A stretch of DNA of 48,894 nucleotides, taken from a bacterium (GTDB taxonomy: Bacteria > Patescibacteriota > Patescibacteriia > Patescibacteriales > GWC2-42-12). Within the stretch, counting starts at the first letter, position 1. The number at the start of each line of letters is the position of its first letter. The DNA lies in contig JAUSGE010000028.1 of NCBI GenBank assembly GCA_030649205.1, positions 1 to 48,894 on the forward strand, given 5' to 3'. The translations under genes and the position numbers were made by a program. The notes beneath the pieces are model-generated. The model was not told the DNA's origin and did not search any database. It saw only the letters and a list, made by a program, of their open reading frames with translations. Below, piece after piece: positions 4,606-13,277 of the stretch.

Positions 4606-7341
4606 ATGGCAAGCGAACAAAATAATAAAACTGATATTCAATTTATAACTTGTCCAGCTTGCAATGGCCTAGGCTGCGATCATTGCCGCGGCAAGGGAGT
4701 GATGGCTTTTTACGGCGGCCGATTTTATTACAGCGACCTACAGCTCTCCGCGCCGATTATAAAACTGAAGCATTTAAAAAACGGCTTGCATTTAGTCTTA
4801 AATTCTTTGTCTTTCGCCATCGGCTTAATCGGCTTAGCGGCTTTGGCTTATTGGATTTATCAGGCCAGCTTAAGCCCGCAGAGCTTCGGCGCTTTTGCTT
4901 TTTGGCGCGCGAAAAGCTTTTATATATTGCTATTTTGGTTTAGTTTGCTGGCGGATATGTTTGTGGTTTATCGTTTGGGCCGTGAAGAAGCCGCCAGGCA
5001 CAAAATAAAAAAGATAAAATACGGCGAAACGGTTAGCGGCGTTTTGCCTGACAATTGGTCGGAGCTTAATAGCGTGAAGAGCAAATATAAAATAGAAGTA
5101 TCAGGCGGCTTCAGTCCGGCGGCCGACAGAATCGCGGAGCGGGCGTTTCTTTTAGCCGACCGCGCGGGCCAGGGCCAAGTCAGGCCGCTTCATTTATTTT
5201 TTAGCTTGCTGAAAGACCCGGGAGCGGCCGCGGTTTTTTTTCGCTTGAACGCTGATTCATCAGTCTTGGCCGCTCAACTGAAGAATCAGCTGCTTAAGCT
5301 GGCCGCTGGCGGGGGGCGGACGGCTATGTCCGCGGAGGTAAAGGAAATAATTCTCTCAAGCTATGTCGGAGCGGTGATTTTGGGACAAAAAAAAGTTGAG
5401 CCTATTCACTTTATTTTGCCAATTTTAGATCGGGATAAAAATATTTCCGAATTGCTTTATGACTTGAATATTGATCGCGATAAAATTAATAATGTCATTC
5501 AGTGGTTCACGGTCAATGAAAAGCTGGCGGAAAATTACCGGCTCTATCGCCAGGCCTCCCGCTATAAACCGACCGGCGCTATGGACCGCGCCTATACGGC
5601 CGTGGCCACGCCGGTATTAAATCACTTCGCTTACGATTTGACGCTGGCGGCAAAACGGGGGCGGCTGGAATTATGCGTGGGCCGGGAAAAGGAAGTCAAG
5701 GCTATTTTCCAAGCTTTGGCCAGCGGCAAAAATGGAATTATACTCTGCGGCCCGGCCGGCGTGGGCAAGCAGATGATTATCGGGCAAATCGCGCGCGCCA
5801 TGGTGGAAGAAGACGTGCCTAAAATGCTTAAAGATAAAAGATTGGTGGAATTGGATATCGCTCGGCTGTTAAGCGGCACCGCGCCGGAGGAAGCCGAGCA
5901 GCGGCTCTTGGTTATTATTGATGAAGCGGCCCGCGCCGGCAATATTATTTTTTACATCAATAATCTGGAAAATATTATGGGGATTACCTCGGGCGGCGAA
6001 CAGAGCCTGGAATTATCTGAAGTTTTATCTAACGCTTTAAGCCGGCATAATATAATTTGCCTGGCCACCGCCACCGAAGAAAATTACGCCAAATATTTAG
6101 AAAATCGGCCGCTCGGGCAGGCTTTGGCCAAAATTGAAGCGGCCGAACCGGATAATAATCAGGCGATTCAGATGCTGGAAAGCAAAATCGGTTTTTATGA
6201 AGCTAAATTTAAAGTTTATTTTACTTATAACAGCATCGCCAAGGCCGTGGAATTAGCCGGCCGGTATATTCATGATAAGCATCTGCCGGCTAGCGCCGTG
6301 GAAATTATAGAGACAACCGCGGTAAAAGTTTCCCAAGGCAAGGGCCTGAACAGCTTGGTGGACATTGAGGATGTGGCCGAAGCGGTCAGCCAGAAGACCA
6401 AAATTCCTTTGACAAAAATTACGGCCAAAGAGAGCGAAGCTTTGCTTAACCTGGAAGAACGGATCCATAATCGCCTGGTCGATCAGGTTGAAGCCGTGGC
6501 CGCGGTGGCGGCCAGCTTAAGGCGCGCCCGAGCGGAACTGCGCGAAATCAAACGGCCAATCGCCAGCTTTTTGTTTTTGGGTCCGACCGGCGTGGGCAAA
6601 ACCGAACTGGCCAAAGCGGTGGCCGAATGCTACTTTGGCGGTGAAGACCGCCTGGTGCGGCTGGACATGAGCGAATATCAGCGGCCGGGGTCGGTGGAAA
6701 AAATGATCGGCTCGCCGGCCGGCGTTCGCGGCTATTTAACCGAAGCCGTGCGCCAGGCGCCGTTTTCTTTGGTCTTGCTGGACGAGCTGGAAAAAGCGCA
6801 TCCGGAAATTTTGAATTTATTTTTGCAGGTGATGGACGACGGCCGGCTGACAGACGGACAAGGCCGAACCATTGATTTTACTGACTGTATTATCATCGCC
6901 ACTTCCAATATCGGCGCGGTTTATATCCAGGAGCAGATTAAAGCCGGCGCAAAGCTGGATTTAATAAAACAAACGCTGATTAATGATCAGCTGAATAAAT
7001 ATTTAAAGCCGGAATTGATCAATCGTTTTGACGGCATTTCAGTGTTTAAGCCGCTGGGATTTAACGAGGTTGAAGAAATTACCAAATTAATGTTAAATAA
7101 AGTCAGGCGCATGCTGGAAGCCAAAGGCATCGGCTTGGAATATAGTCAGGCCGGTGTGAGCAGGCTGGCCGCCATGGGTTATGATCCGAAATTCGGCGCT
7201 CGGCCTCTCCGGCGGCTGATTCAGGAGAAAGTTGAAAATGAAATTGCCAATTTGGTTTTAGGAGATAGCCTGAAGAGAAGAGATACTGTGATAATTGACG
7301 GCGAGGCAAAAGTAAGCGTGAAACAGGGGAGGGAGCTGTAG
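4606..7341 (+). CDS. Membrane-anchored ClpC/ClpB-like AAA+ ATPase with degenerate D1
   Basis: 911 aa from the SD-supported ATG at 4606. Order: a cysteine module CPACNGLGCDHCRGKG (C16, C19, C24, C27; DnaJ-like CxxC pairs), two TM segments (about 65-90 and 108-130), a Clp-N-like helical region, AAA D1 (about 360-560) and AAA D2 (about 620-830) with a C-terminal Clp domain. D2 is intact: GPTGVGKT near 658, Walker B LLDELEKAH near 722, and arginine-finger region NRFD. D1 has GPAGVGKQ near 381 (Q in place of T/S) and FYINNLE near 448 (NN in place of the Walker B acidic pair), so it probably neither binds nor hydrolyses ATP normally. Clp ATPases unfold substrates for ClpP or for refolding; membrane anchoring suggests quality control of membrane or exported proteins. 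It is distinct from clpB in this window. Confidence 0.9.
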   Translation: MASEQNNKTDIQFITCPACNGLGCDHCRGKGVMAFYGGRFYYSDLQLSAPIIKLKHLKNGLHLVLNSLSFAIGLIGLAALAYWIYQASLSPQSFGAFAFWRAKSFYILLFWFSLLADMFVVYRLGREEAARHKIKKIKYGETVSGVLPDNWSELNSVKSKYKIEVSGGFSPAADRIAERAFLLADRAGQGQVRPLHLFFSLLKDPGAAAVFFRLNADSSVLAAQLKNQLLKLAAGGGRTAMSAEVKEIILSSYVGAVILGQKKVEPIHFILPILDRDKNISELLYDLNIDRDKINNVIQWFTVNEKLAENYRLYRQASRYKPTGAMDRAYTAVATPVLNHFAYDLTLAAKRGRLELCVGREKEVKAIFQALASGKNGIILCGPAGVGKQMIIGQIARAMVEEDVPKMLKDKRLVELDIARLLSGTAPEEAEQRLLVIIDEAARAGNIIFYINNLENIMGITSGGEQSLELSEVLSNALSRHNIICLATATEENYAKYLENRPLGQALAKIEAAEPDNNQAIQMLESKIGFYEAKFKVYFTYNSIAKAVELAGRYIHDKHLPASAVEIIETTAVKVSQGKGLNSLVDIEDVAEAVSQKTKIPLTKITAKESEALLNLEERIHNRLVDQVEAVAAVAASLRRARAELREIKRPIASFLFLGPTGVGKTELAKAVAECYFGGEDRLVRLDMSEYQRPGSVEKMIGSPAGVRGYLTEAVRQAPFSLVLLDELEKAHPEILNLFLQVMDDGRLTDGQGRTIDFTDCIIIATSNIGAVYIQEQIKAGAKLDLIKQTLINDQLNKYLKPELINRFDGISVFKPLGFNEVEEITKLMLNKVRRMLEAKGIGLEYSQAGVSRLAAMGYDPKFGARPLRRLIQEKVENEIANLVLGDSLKRRDTVIIDGEAKVSVKQGREL

Positions 7342-7350
7342 TATTATTAT

Positions 7351-7402
7351 TTCTACCCGGCTTTAGCCGGCGTTATTAAAGTCGGCTAAAGCCGGGTAGA
7401 AT
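7351..7402 (+). terminator. REP-like hairpin acting as terminator
   Basis: Inverted copies of TTCTACCCGGCTTTAGCCGGC / GTCGGCTAAAGCCGGGTAGAA are followed by a T run, directly between two genes. It belongs to the repeat family CGCCGGCTGAAGCCGGGTAGAA seen about ten times in this window. Confidence 0.75.
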
Positions 7403-7411
7403 TTTTTTTAA

Positions 7412-8440
7412 ATGCTGTATTATTTCCAAATTTTTATAATAACCTTGTTTTTGTCGGCCGCGCTGACTTGGCCGGTAATGAGGCTGGCGAAAAAGTTGAA
7501 CATCGTTGATAAGCCTGATCAGGAAAGAAAGTTTCACCACGGCCGCATTCCGTTGCTGGGCGGACTGGCCGTGTTTCTATCATTTTTTGCAGTTTTGTAC
7601 CTGGCGCGTGACGGATTGCTGTCCGGCAATCTGGAAATTAGGCAGTGGCTGGGGTTTTTTGCGGGCGGCTTATGGCTCATGATCGGCGGCTATTTGGACG
7701 ATAAATATAATCTGCAGCCGTCTCGCCAGCTAATCTGGCCGCTACTGGCTATTTTAAGCGTCATCGCCGGCGGCGTGGGAATTGAAAAAATTACCAATCC
7801 GTTCGGCGGTTTTATTTATTTAGGCGCGGGTTCGGCCATTTTGATCTCGCTTTGGCTAATGGGCATGATGTACACAACTAAACTTTTGGACGGCCTGGAC
7901 GGGCTGGTCAGCGGCCTGACGGCTATCGGCTCGCTCGTGATTTTTCTTTTTACCATGACCACGAAATATTATCAGCCGGATATCGGCCTGGCCGCGCTGA
8001 TTTTGGCCGCGGCCTGCCTCGGCTTTCTATTTTTTAATTGGCACCCGGCCAAAATATTTTTGGGCGAAGGCGGCTCATTGTTTCTGGGTTACGCCTTGGG
8101 AGTTTTGTCAATAATTTCCGGTGGCAAAATCGCCATTGCCTTATTGGTCATGGGCTTGCCGATTTTGGACGTGGTCTGGACAATCGTGCGCCGGCTGGCC
8201 GCGGGAAAAAATCCTTTTAAATTCGCGGATCGGAAGCATTTGCACTTTCGCCTGTTAAATTTGGGTTTAGGCGAGAGAATGTCGGTTTTACTGTTTTACG
8301 CGGTTTCCTTAATATTCGGCTTGAGCGCCTTGTTTTTGCAAAGCGTTGGCAAGGTTCTGGCTTTAGTTTTGCTCGGCAGTATTATGCTGTTAACAGTGTT
8401 TTTATTCGCTTATCTTGACAGGAAGAGGAAAATAGCTTAA
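7412..8440 (+). CDS. WecA/TagO-like undecaprenyl-phosphate sugar-phosphate transferase
   Basis: 342 aa with about ten TM helices, in the MraY/WecA superfamily (PNPT). It moves a HexNAc-1-phosphate from UDP-sugar to undecaprenyl phosphate, the first step of surface polysaccharide or teichoic acid assembly. Motifs seen: GGYLDDKYNL (DD at 96-97, Mg site), LLDGLDGL (D160, D163), NWHPAKIFLGEGGSLFLG and KHLHFRL, the WecA-type HxHxR cytoplasmic loop that argues against MraY. The usual D of the GDxGS motif is E here and the N of NxxDGLDGL is K. The polymer steps are encoded at 17-23 kb and 41.7 kb. The exact sugar is unknown. Confidence 0.88.
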   Translation: MLYYFQIFIITLFLSAALTWPVMRLAKKLNIVDKPDQERKFHHGRIPLLGGLAVFLSFFAVLYLARDGLLSGNLEIRQWLGFFAGGLWLMIGGYLDDKYNLQPSRQLIWPLLAILSVIAGGVGIEKITNPFGGFIYLGAGSAILISLWLMGMMYTTKLLDGLDGLVSGLTAIGSLVIFLFTMTTKYYQPDIGLAALILAAACLGFLFFNWHPAKIFLGEGGSLFLGYALGVLSIISGGKIAIALLVMGLPILDVVWTIVRRLAAGKNPFKFADRKHLHFRLLNLGLGERMSVLLFYAVSLIFGLSALFLQSVGKVLALVLLGSIMLLTVFLFAYLDRKRKIA

Positions 8441-8465
8441 TATTTTTATATTAAAGAAAAAATTT

Positions 8466-8771
8466 ATGAAGATTGCAATTATCAAAACCGGCGGCAAACA
8501 ATATAAAGTGGCCGAAGGTCAGAGCCTAAAAATTGAAAAAATCGCGGCTGAAGCTGGCGCGATTTTGAAGTTTCCTGCATTACTCAAGGCTGACGGCGAA
8601 AATTTGGAACTGGGCAAGCCGGCGCTGGGAGAAATTGTTGAAGGTAAAATTTTGGAGCAGGGCCGAGCCAAAAAAGTGCATGTCATAAAATTCAAAAACA
8701 AGACCAGGTATAAGAAGAACGTCGGCCACCGCCAGCCATACACGAAAGTGGAGATTACCAAAATACAATAA
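8466..8771 (+). CDS. rplU: 50S ribosomal protein L21
   Basis: 101 aa, normal length. It begins MKIAIIKTGGKQYKVAEGQ and ends with RYKKNVGHRQPYTKVEI, the classic L21 ends; it binds 23S rRNA. The usual partner rpmA (L27) is not adjacent. Its stop codon abuts the recR stop codon on the opposite strand (8771/8772) with no terminator between them, so convergent transcripts would overlap. Confidence 0.97.
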   Translation: MKIAIIKTGGKQYKVAEGQSLKIEKIAAEAGAILKFPALLKADGENLELGKPALGEIVEGKILEQGRAKKVHVIKFKNKTRYKKNVGHRQPYTKVEITKIQ

Positions 8772-9368
8772 TCACATCTCGTTTCTATACTTCAGCGCGT
8801 TGGTTAGAGTAATTTCATCCGCGTATTCAAGGTCAGCGCCCATGGGCAGGCCCTTGGCTAAGCGGGTGATTTTTATTTTATGAGGTTTTAACAGCTTGGC
8901 CAGATATAAGGAAGTGGTTTCGCCTTCTAGGTCCGGATTAAAAGCTAAAATGATTTCTTTGATTTTATTTTGCTTAAGCCGGTCCGCCAGCGGTTTAAGA
9001 TTGAGCTGCTCCGGCTTAACGCCCTCAATTGTATTAATGGTTCCGCCCAGCATAAAATACAAGCCATGATACTGTCCGGTTGCTTCTATGGCTAAGAGGT
9101 CGCGCGTGTCAGCCACCAGGCATAAGCTGGCGTGATCGCGTTTATGGTCAGAGCAAAGGCCGCACGGGTCGGCCTCGGCAATCGCCAAACAATTTCGGCA
9201 GACCGTGGTTTTTTCTTTCAGCTCGGCTATGGCCTGGGCAAAAGACTGGAGGCTGTCCGCGTGCTGGCTTAACAAATAAAAAACATACCGTTCGGCGGTT
9301 TTTGGCCCGACGCTCGGAAGCTGGCTAAAATGATATATTAAGTTTTGGATGGACTTTGGATAGCGCAC
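8772..9368 (-). CDS. recR: Recombination mediator RecR
   Basis: 198 aa from a GTG at 9368, a normal RecR length. A longer frame to 9485 runs through ebfC and its N-terminus does not resemble RecR, so I reject it. Features in order: N-terminal HhH region (LIYHFSQLPSVGPKTAER), C4 zinc finger (C57, C60, C69, C72) and Toprim domain (LCLVADTRDLLAIE and the acidic FNPDLEGE). RecR with RecO loads RecA at gapped DNA. It starts 4 bases after the ebfC stop, the common ebfC-recR pair. Confidence 0.95.
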   Translation of the reverse strand: MRYPKSIQNLIYHFSQLPSVGPKTAERYVFYLLSQHADSLQSFAQAIAELKEKTTVCRNCLAIAEADPCGLCSDHKRDHASLCLVADTRDLLAIEATGQYHGLYFMLGGTINTIEGVKPEQLNLKPLADRLKQNKIKEIILAFNPDLEGETTSLYLAKLLKPHKIKITRLAKGLPMGADLEYADEITLTNALKYRNEM

Positions 9369-9372
9369 AAAT

Positions 9373-9648
9373 TTAATTGAACCCTTGAATTCCTCCCATT
9401 TCCTGCACTTTTTTGGCCATGACTTTCTGCGCTCGCTTAATGGTTTCATTAACGGCGCCGGTAAGAAGGTTTTCCAGTTTGTCATGGGAAATTTCCGGGC
9501 TGATTGCCAGCCGGATTATTTCCATATTGCCGTTCATCACGATTTTAATGCCGCCTTTTTCGTACTCAACTGATTCCCCGGCCAAGGCGTTCTGCAAAGT
9601 TTTGGCTTGGGAGCGCAGGTCTCTGAATTGTTTAAGTTTGTTGAACAT
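9373..9648 (-). CDS. ebfC: YbaB/EbfC nucleoid-associated protein
   Basis: 91 aa in the YbaB/EbfC family. An N-terminal helix (LKQFRDLRSQAKTLQNALAGE) is followed by the beta sheet GIKIVMNGNMEIIRLAISPE and a C-terminal helix (INETIKRAQKVMAKKVQEM-like). It forms tweezer-like dimers that bind DNA. It lies directly upstream of recR, as in many bacteria. A palindromic repeat separates it from dnaB. Confidence 0.93.
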   Translation of the reverse strand: MFNKLKQFRDLRSQAKTLQNALAGESVEYEKGGIKIVMNGNMEIIRLAISPEISHDKLENLLTGAVNETIKRAQKVMAKKVQEMGGIQGFN

Positions 9649-9660
9649 GTTTGAAGAAGT

Positions 9661-9718
9661 TATCGGTTAGTCGGTTAGTTGGTTTTATAACCGGTAACTG
9701 ATAACTGACTAACTTATT
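9661..9718. repeat. Palindromic repeat between dnaB and ebfC
   Basis: Arms GGTTAGTCGGTTAGTTGGTT and AACCGGTAACTGATAACTGACTAAC form an AT-rich hairpin; it is the same family as the repeat at 3014-3100. Confidence 0.6.
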
Positions 9719-9720
9719 AA

Positions 9721-11112
9721 TTAGTATTCCGGCATATTTGAACCGGATTGGGCCATATTTTTAAAACTGACTGTATTTTCATCAAAGAATAAATCAATTT
9801 TTCCGGTTGGGCCGTTCCTATGTTTGGCCACGTGAATTTCCGCGCTATGCTTGTCTGATTCCGGCAGTTCGTCGTAATTGTAGCCGCGGTCGGCGGCTTT
9901 GCGGTAAATGAACATAACCACGTCCGCGTCCTGTTCAATGGAGCCGGACTCTCTTAAGTGCGCCAGCCTGGGGATGGCCGGCCGGGTCATTTCCACGGCG
10001 CGAGACAGCTGGGATAAAGCCAAGAGCGGAATGTTTAATTCGCGGGCGATGCCTTTAAGGCCGCGGGTAATTTCCGAAACTTCCTGCACGCGGTTATCGC
10101 CGTATTTGCCCCGGCCCTCCATCAGCTGGAGATAGTCAATAACTAACAGCCCCAAGCCCTTTTCCATTTGCAGGCGGCGGGCTTTGGCTCTGATTTCCAT
10201 GATATTGGAGCTGGCCGAATCATCAATGTAAATCGGCGCTTCGGATAACTGGCCCATGGCGTCGCCGATGCGGGAAAAATCATTATCCTCTTCTTTGTCC
10301 GATAATTTGCCGGTGCGCATGCGCCAGAGGCTGACGTTGGCCTGGGCGCAGAGCATGCGGTCAACCAGCTGTTCTTTGCTCATTTCCAAAGAGAAGATGC
10401 CGATCGGCGCCTTGCTCTTGATGGCGCATTGGCGGACGATGTCCAAAGCCAAAGAAGTTTTGCCCACGCTCGGCCTGGCCGCCAGGATGATTAGGTCGGA
10501 TTTTTGCATTCCGGCCAGAATGTTATCCAGATCGGAAAAACCGGTAGTCAGGCCGCGCAGTTTGCCGCTTTGCTTATGCAGTTCGTCAATCCGGTCAAAA
10601 GCATCGGTTAAAAGGTTGTCAATCGGCAAAAAAACGTTTTTTAAAAATTTTTGCGAGACGCCGAATAATTTTTGTTCGGCTTGGTCCAGAATTTTTTCAA
10701 TTTCTTCATCTTCATGATAGCCCAGCTCGGTGATTTCCGAAGCCGCAGTTAACAGCCGCCTTAAAGTGGCTTTGCGCTGGATGATATTGGAATAATGGAT
10801 GGCATGAGCCGAGGTGGCTACGGTGTTGCCCAATTCGGCCATGTAAGTCCGGCCGCCTACGCTTTCCAGCTGGTTTTTTTCTTCCAGCTTGGAAGTCAAG
10901 GTTAAGATGTCTATCGGTTCATGATGAGCGTAAAGATCGCGCATGGCCGCGTAGATGATGCCATGGCTGTCTTTGTAGAAATCTTCCGGCCTTAAAGTGT
11001 CGGCGATTTTAAAAATCGTGTCTTTATCAATTAATAAACAGCCCAGAAGCGAGCTTTCCGCTTCCAGATTTTGTGGCGGCAGTTTGGATATGGAAGATTG
11101 ATTGCTGGGCAT
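9721..11112 (-). CDS. dnaB: Replicative DNA helicase DnaB
   Basis: 463 aa, full length. The N-terminal primase-interaction domain includes PPQNLEAESSLLGCLLID. The RecA-like C-terminal domain starts near 186 (LTTGFSDLDNILAGMQKSDLIILAARP), with Walker A RPSVGKTS (213-220) and Walker B LLVIDYLQLM (about 322-331). It unwinds DNA ahead of the replisome as a hexamer. No intein is present. It lies upstream of ebfC-recR on the same strand. Confidence 0.98.
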   Translation of the reverse strand: MPSNQSSISKLPPQNLEAESSLLGCLLIDKDTIFKIADTLRPEDFYKDSHGIIYAAMRDLYAHHEPIDILTLTSKLEEKNQLESVGGRTYMAELGNTVATSAHAIHYSNIIQRKATLRRLLTAASEITELGYHEDEEIEKILDQAEQKLFGVSQKFLKNVFLPIDNLLTDAFDRIDELHKQSGKLRGLTTGFSDLDNILAGMQKSDLIILAARPSVGKTSLALDIVRQCAIKSKAPIGIFSLEMSKEQLVDRMLCAQANVSLWRMRTGKLSDKEEDNDFSRIGDAMGQLSEAPIYIDDSASSNIMEIRAKARRLQMEKGLGLLVIDYLQLMEGRGKYGDNRVQEVSEITRGLKGIARELNIPLLALSQLSRAVEMTRPAIPRLAHLRESGSIEQDADVVMFIYRKAADRGYNYDELPESDKHSAEIHVAKHRNGPTGKIDLFFDENTVSFKNMAQSGSNMPEY

Positions 11113-11127
11113 GGTTTATTTGATTTA

Positions 11128-11152
11128 TTTCTACCCGGCTTCAGCCGGCATT
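11128..11152. repeat. REP-like hairpin (TACCCGGCTTCAGCCGG family)
   Basis: One copy lies upstream of dnaB. The 313-base gap 11113-11426 holds this copy and the next one but no gene I can support. Confidence 0.7.
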
Positions 11153-11271
11153 TTATTTTTGGCCTATCTTCATCCTACACTGGCAAGCTCATTTTATCAA
11201 GGGCGAAAAGCGCTGATTTTTTAACTGGTCATGCACGGTTTTTCCACTGGAATGGCGAAAAATAATTTATT

Positions 11272-11295
11272 TTCTACCCGGCTTCAGCCGGAGTT
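11272..11295. repeat. REP-like hairpin, second copy
   Basis: TTCTACCCGGCTTCAGCCGGAG, same orientation as the copy at 11128 and about 145 bases away. Confidence 0.7.
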
Positions 11296-11426
11296 AATTA
11301 AGCGTCTTTACAAAATAAATGAATCATACTAATATTCAGTGAAGTTTAAAACGCCCTTTAAAATTTGGTTTTTTAGTTTTAGTTAAAGTCTTTTGGCAAA
11401 AATTAATAACAAAAAAGAGGAAGCCA

Positions 11427-12263
11427 ATGAAAAAGTCAATATCGGTTGTGCTGGTTGTTTTTATCTTATGGCTGGCGGTTCAAGCAGTTTATGCGGATGA
11501 GTCTGGTATGGAAGAGGTGTATATTTCAGTGATTCAGCGACAGCTGAAAGAAAGTTATGGGCTGCTTGATTCTATAAGCGGCTTTAGTAGTGATTTGCGC
11601 TTAATAGTTTCATTGTTGCTTGAACAGCCGGGCACAGATCTGATGCGGAAAGACAGTCTTAAGCAAATTAGCGGCCAGATCGGCAGTCTGGAGCTTAAAG
11701 GGCAAAAACAGACGGCATACTTAAATCACATGTTGATGATTTTTGAAACAGACAGTAAGAAATCCTTACGGCTGCCTGAACTGAAAGAAATTATGGCAAC
11801 TTTGTCAGATATCAATAATAATTATTTGGATCATTTGAAAAAGCTAAATAATTATTTTGAGAATCTGAATCCCTATAGCCAGATTTTTGCTGAATATCTG
11901 CTCACGAATATTACCCATTATTTGGGCATTATAAATGTAAGTAAGATATACCTTGAAAATTCAAGAGGCCAGATTAACGCGCTTAGGGCAACTGCTAGTT
12001 TATCGCCGGAAGATAAAAAACGGCTGGCCGAGCTGGAAGATAATGTAAGGCACGGCTTAAAAAGAGCCGCTGATACGTTTAATGATCTTTACGCTGTCAG
12101 CAAAAAATTGCAGCAAGCCAAGGATGATCGGGCGCCAATACATATCCGCAAAATGTTGGCTTGGTATGCTAATCTAACGGCTAGTGTACCTGATATTATA
12201 ACCGATCATAATAACGCGAACAGAGATCATGACGCGTTATTGATGAGAGGGAAATATAAATAA
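11427..12263 (+). CDS. Secreted helical protein of unknown function
   Basis: 278 aa. The N-terminal signal peptide (KKSISVVLVVFILWLAVQAV, probable cleavage after VYA) is followed by an almost wholly helical mature part with heptad-like leucine spacing and few aromatics. A clear SD (GAGGAAG) precedes the ATG. A terminator hairpin follows. I do not recognise a family. It is likely exported and coiled-coil or helical-bundle, possibly a surface or periplasm-like structural protein. Like the other exported genes here it uses a strong SD, unlike most core genes. Confidence 0.8.
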   Translation: MKKSISVVLVVFILWLAVQAVYADESGMEEVYISVIQRQLKESYGLLDSISGFSSDLRLIVSLLLEQPGTDLMRKDSLKQISGQIGSLELKGQKQTAYLNHMLMIFETDSKKSLRLPELKEIMATLSDINNNYLDHLKKLNNYFENLNPYSQIFAEYLLTNITHYLGIINVSKIYLENSRGQINALRATASLSPEDKKRLAELEDNVRHGLKRAADTFNDLYAVSKKLQQAKDDRAPIHIRKMLAWYANLTASVPDIITDHNNANRDHDALLMRGKYK

Positions 12264-12276
12264 CCATCTTTATAAC

Positions 12277-12308
12277 CAAGGGCGGACGCGAAGTTCGCCC
12301 TTTTTTTA
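12277..12308 (+). terminator. Terminator after secreted protein gene
   Basis: AAGGGCGGAC / GTTCGCCCTT stem followed by a run of T. Confidence 0.85.
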
Positions 12309-12319
12309 TTTAAGCTCGC

Positions 12320-12348
12320 TTGCCTTTTAAAAAAATATGTGTTATTTT
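12320..12348 (+). promoter_or_regulatory. Promoter of tRNA-Lys/tRNA-Thr
   Basis: TTGCCT, 17 bases, TATTTT, about 42 bases before the tRNA-Lys 5' end. Spacing is ideal and the boxes are moderate. Confidence 0.55.
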
Positions 12349-12389
12349 AATAATAACTAGCCTATCCGTTCGTACGGCTTTTTTGATTT

Positions 12390-12462
12390 GCGCTGTTAGC
12401 TCAGTTGGCAGAGCAGCTCCCTTTTAAGGAGAAGGTCACTGGTTCGAATCCAGTACAGCGCA
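12390..12462 (+). tRNA. tRNA-Lys (TTT)
   Basis: Full cloverleaf: acceptor GCGCTGT / ACAGCGC, D-loop TAGCTCAGTTGG, anticodon loop CTTTTAA with anticodon TTT, T-loop GGTTCGAATCC, discriminator A. CCA is not encoded. Confidence 0.97.
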
Positions 12463-12485
12463 CAGTTTTGTTTCTCATAAATTCA

Positions 12486-12558
12486 GCCGTCTTAGCTCAG
12501 CTGGTAGAGCAACGGTTTTGTAAACCGTAGGTCGTCGGTCCGAATCCGACAGACGGCT
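12486..12558 (+). tRNA. tRNA-Thr (TGT)
   Basis: Acceptor GCCGTCT / AGACGGC, D-arm TAGCTCAGCTGG, anticodon arm ACGGT-TTTGTAA-ACCGT giving TGT, T-arm with TCCGAAT, so the usual TTC is TCC at the first loop positions. Discriminator T; CCA not encoded. Probably cotranscribed with tRNA-Lys. Confidence 0.96.
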
Positions 12559-12602
12559 CAAAAACAATAAACATCAAAAAACAAAATTTTGGAGGATTAG
12601 TC

Positions 12603-13232
12603 ATGGGCTCTTTAAATAAGAAAGGCTGGTTTGAGCAAAATTCAGCGAATTTAATTACCTCGGTTAGATTGGTCTGCTCGTTTTGCATCATCTTTCTCGG
12701 CATCAACCGGCCGGAAATGATTGTCATTATGTTTTGTTTGATTTTAATGGCGACTATTTCTGATTTTTTAGATGGCCGCATTGCCAGAAGCAAAAAAATC
12801 GTCAGCACTTTTGGAGGATTTTTGGATCGGTTGGCCGACAAGCTGTTTATCTGCTCCGGTATTATAATTATTATCTGGCGGTACTGGCCAATCAACAATC
12901 TTCACCCTTTGGCCGAAATAGTTACCGAGGGAATCGGCGCTACCTTGATTTTATTGGAATTGATTTTAATTTCCAGCAGTATTGTTGGGATCATTTACAA
13001 ATTAAGCATAGCCTCCAATAAATTCGGCAAAATTAAGATGACGCTGGAATCAGCCGCTGTGATTTTTTGGTTTTTAGCTTTAATTTTAAACCGCTACTAT
13101 TGGTTTGACATGGAGCTGGCCATAATAATTATTAACGTGCTTCTTGCCCTGGCCGTGTTTTATGCGGTTAAAAGTTTGGGCGGCTATTATCAAAGATTTA
13201 CGGAGGGAATAAAAAAAGCGGTTGATAATTGA
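12603..13232 (+). CDS. CDP-alcohol phosphatidyltransferase (PgsA-like)
   Basis: 209 aa integral membrane enzyme with the exact CDP-alcohol phosphotransferase signature DG-x2-AR-x8-G-x3-D-x3-D (DGRIARSKK...GGFLDRLAD, about residues 57-79) and about five TM segments. The family transfers a phospho-alcohol from CDP-diacylglycerol or a similar donor; PgsA-like enzymes make phosphatidylglycerophosphate. The real substrate is uncertain because many CPR lack full lipid synthesis. It begins after a GGAGG SD, 45 bases after tRNA-Thr, and ends before a terminator. Confidence 0.88.
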   Translation: MGSLNKKGWFEQNSANLITSVRLVCSFCIIFLGINRPEMIVIMFCLILMATISDFLDGRIARSKKIVSTFGGFLDRLADKLFICSGIIIIIWRYWPINNLHPLAEIVTEGIGATLILLELILISSSIVGIIYKLSIASNKFGKIKMTLESAAVIFWFLALILNRYYWFDMELAIIIINVLLALAVFYAVKSLGGYYQRFTEGIKKAVDN

Positions 13233-13246
13233 ATCTGCTGACCATG

Positions 13247-13275
13247 CGGACTTCCTTGGGAAGCCCGCTTTTTTA
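13247..13275 (+). terminator. Terminator after PgsA-like gene
   Basis: GCGGACTTCC / GGAAGCCCGC stem with a T6 tail, ending just before the mtaB ATG. Confidence 0.8.
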
Positions 13276-13277
13276 AC

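Noticed and set aside
9369-9485. N-terminal extension of recR to ATG 9485
   Set aside because: It overlaps ebfC in another frame and the peptide does not resemble RecR; GTG 9368 gives the usual 198 aa.
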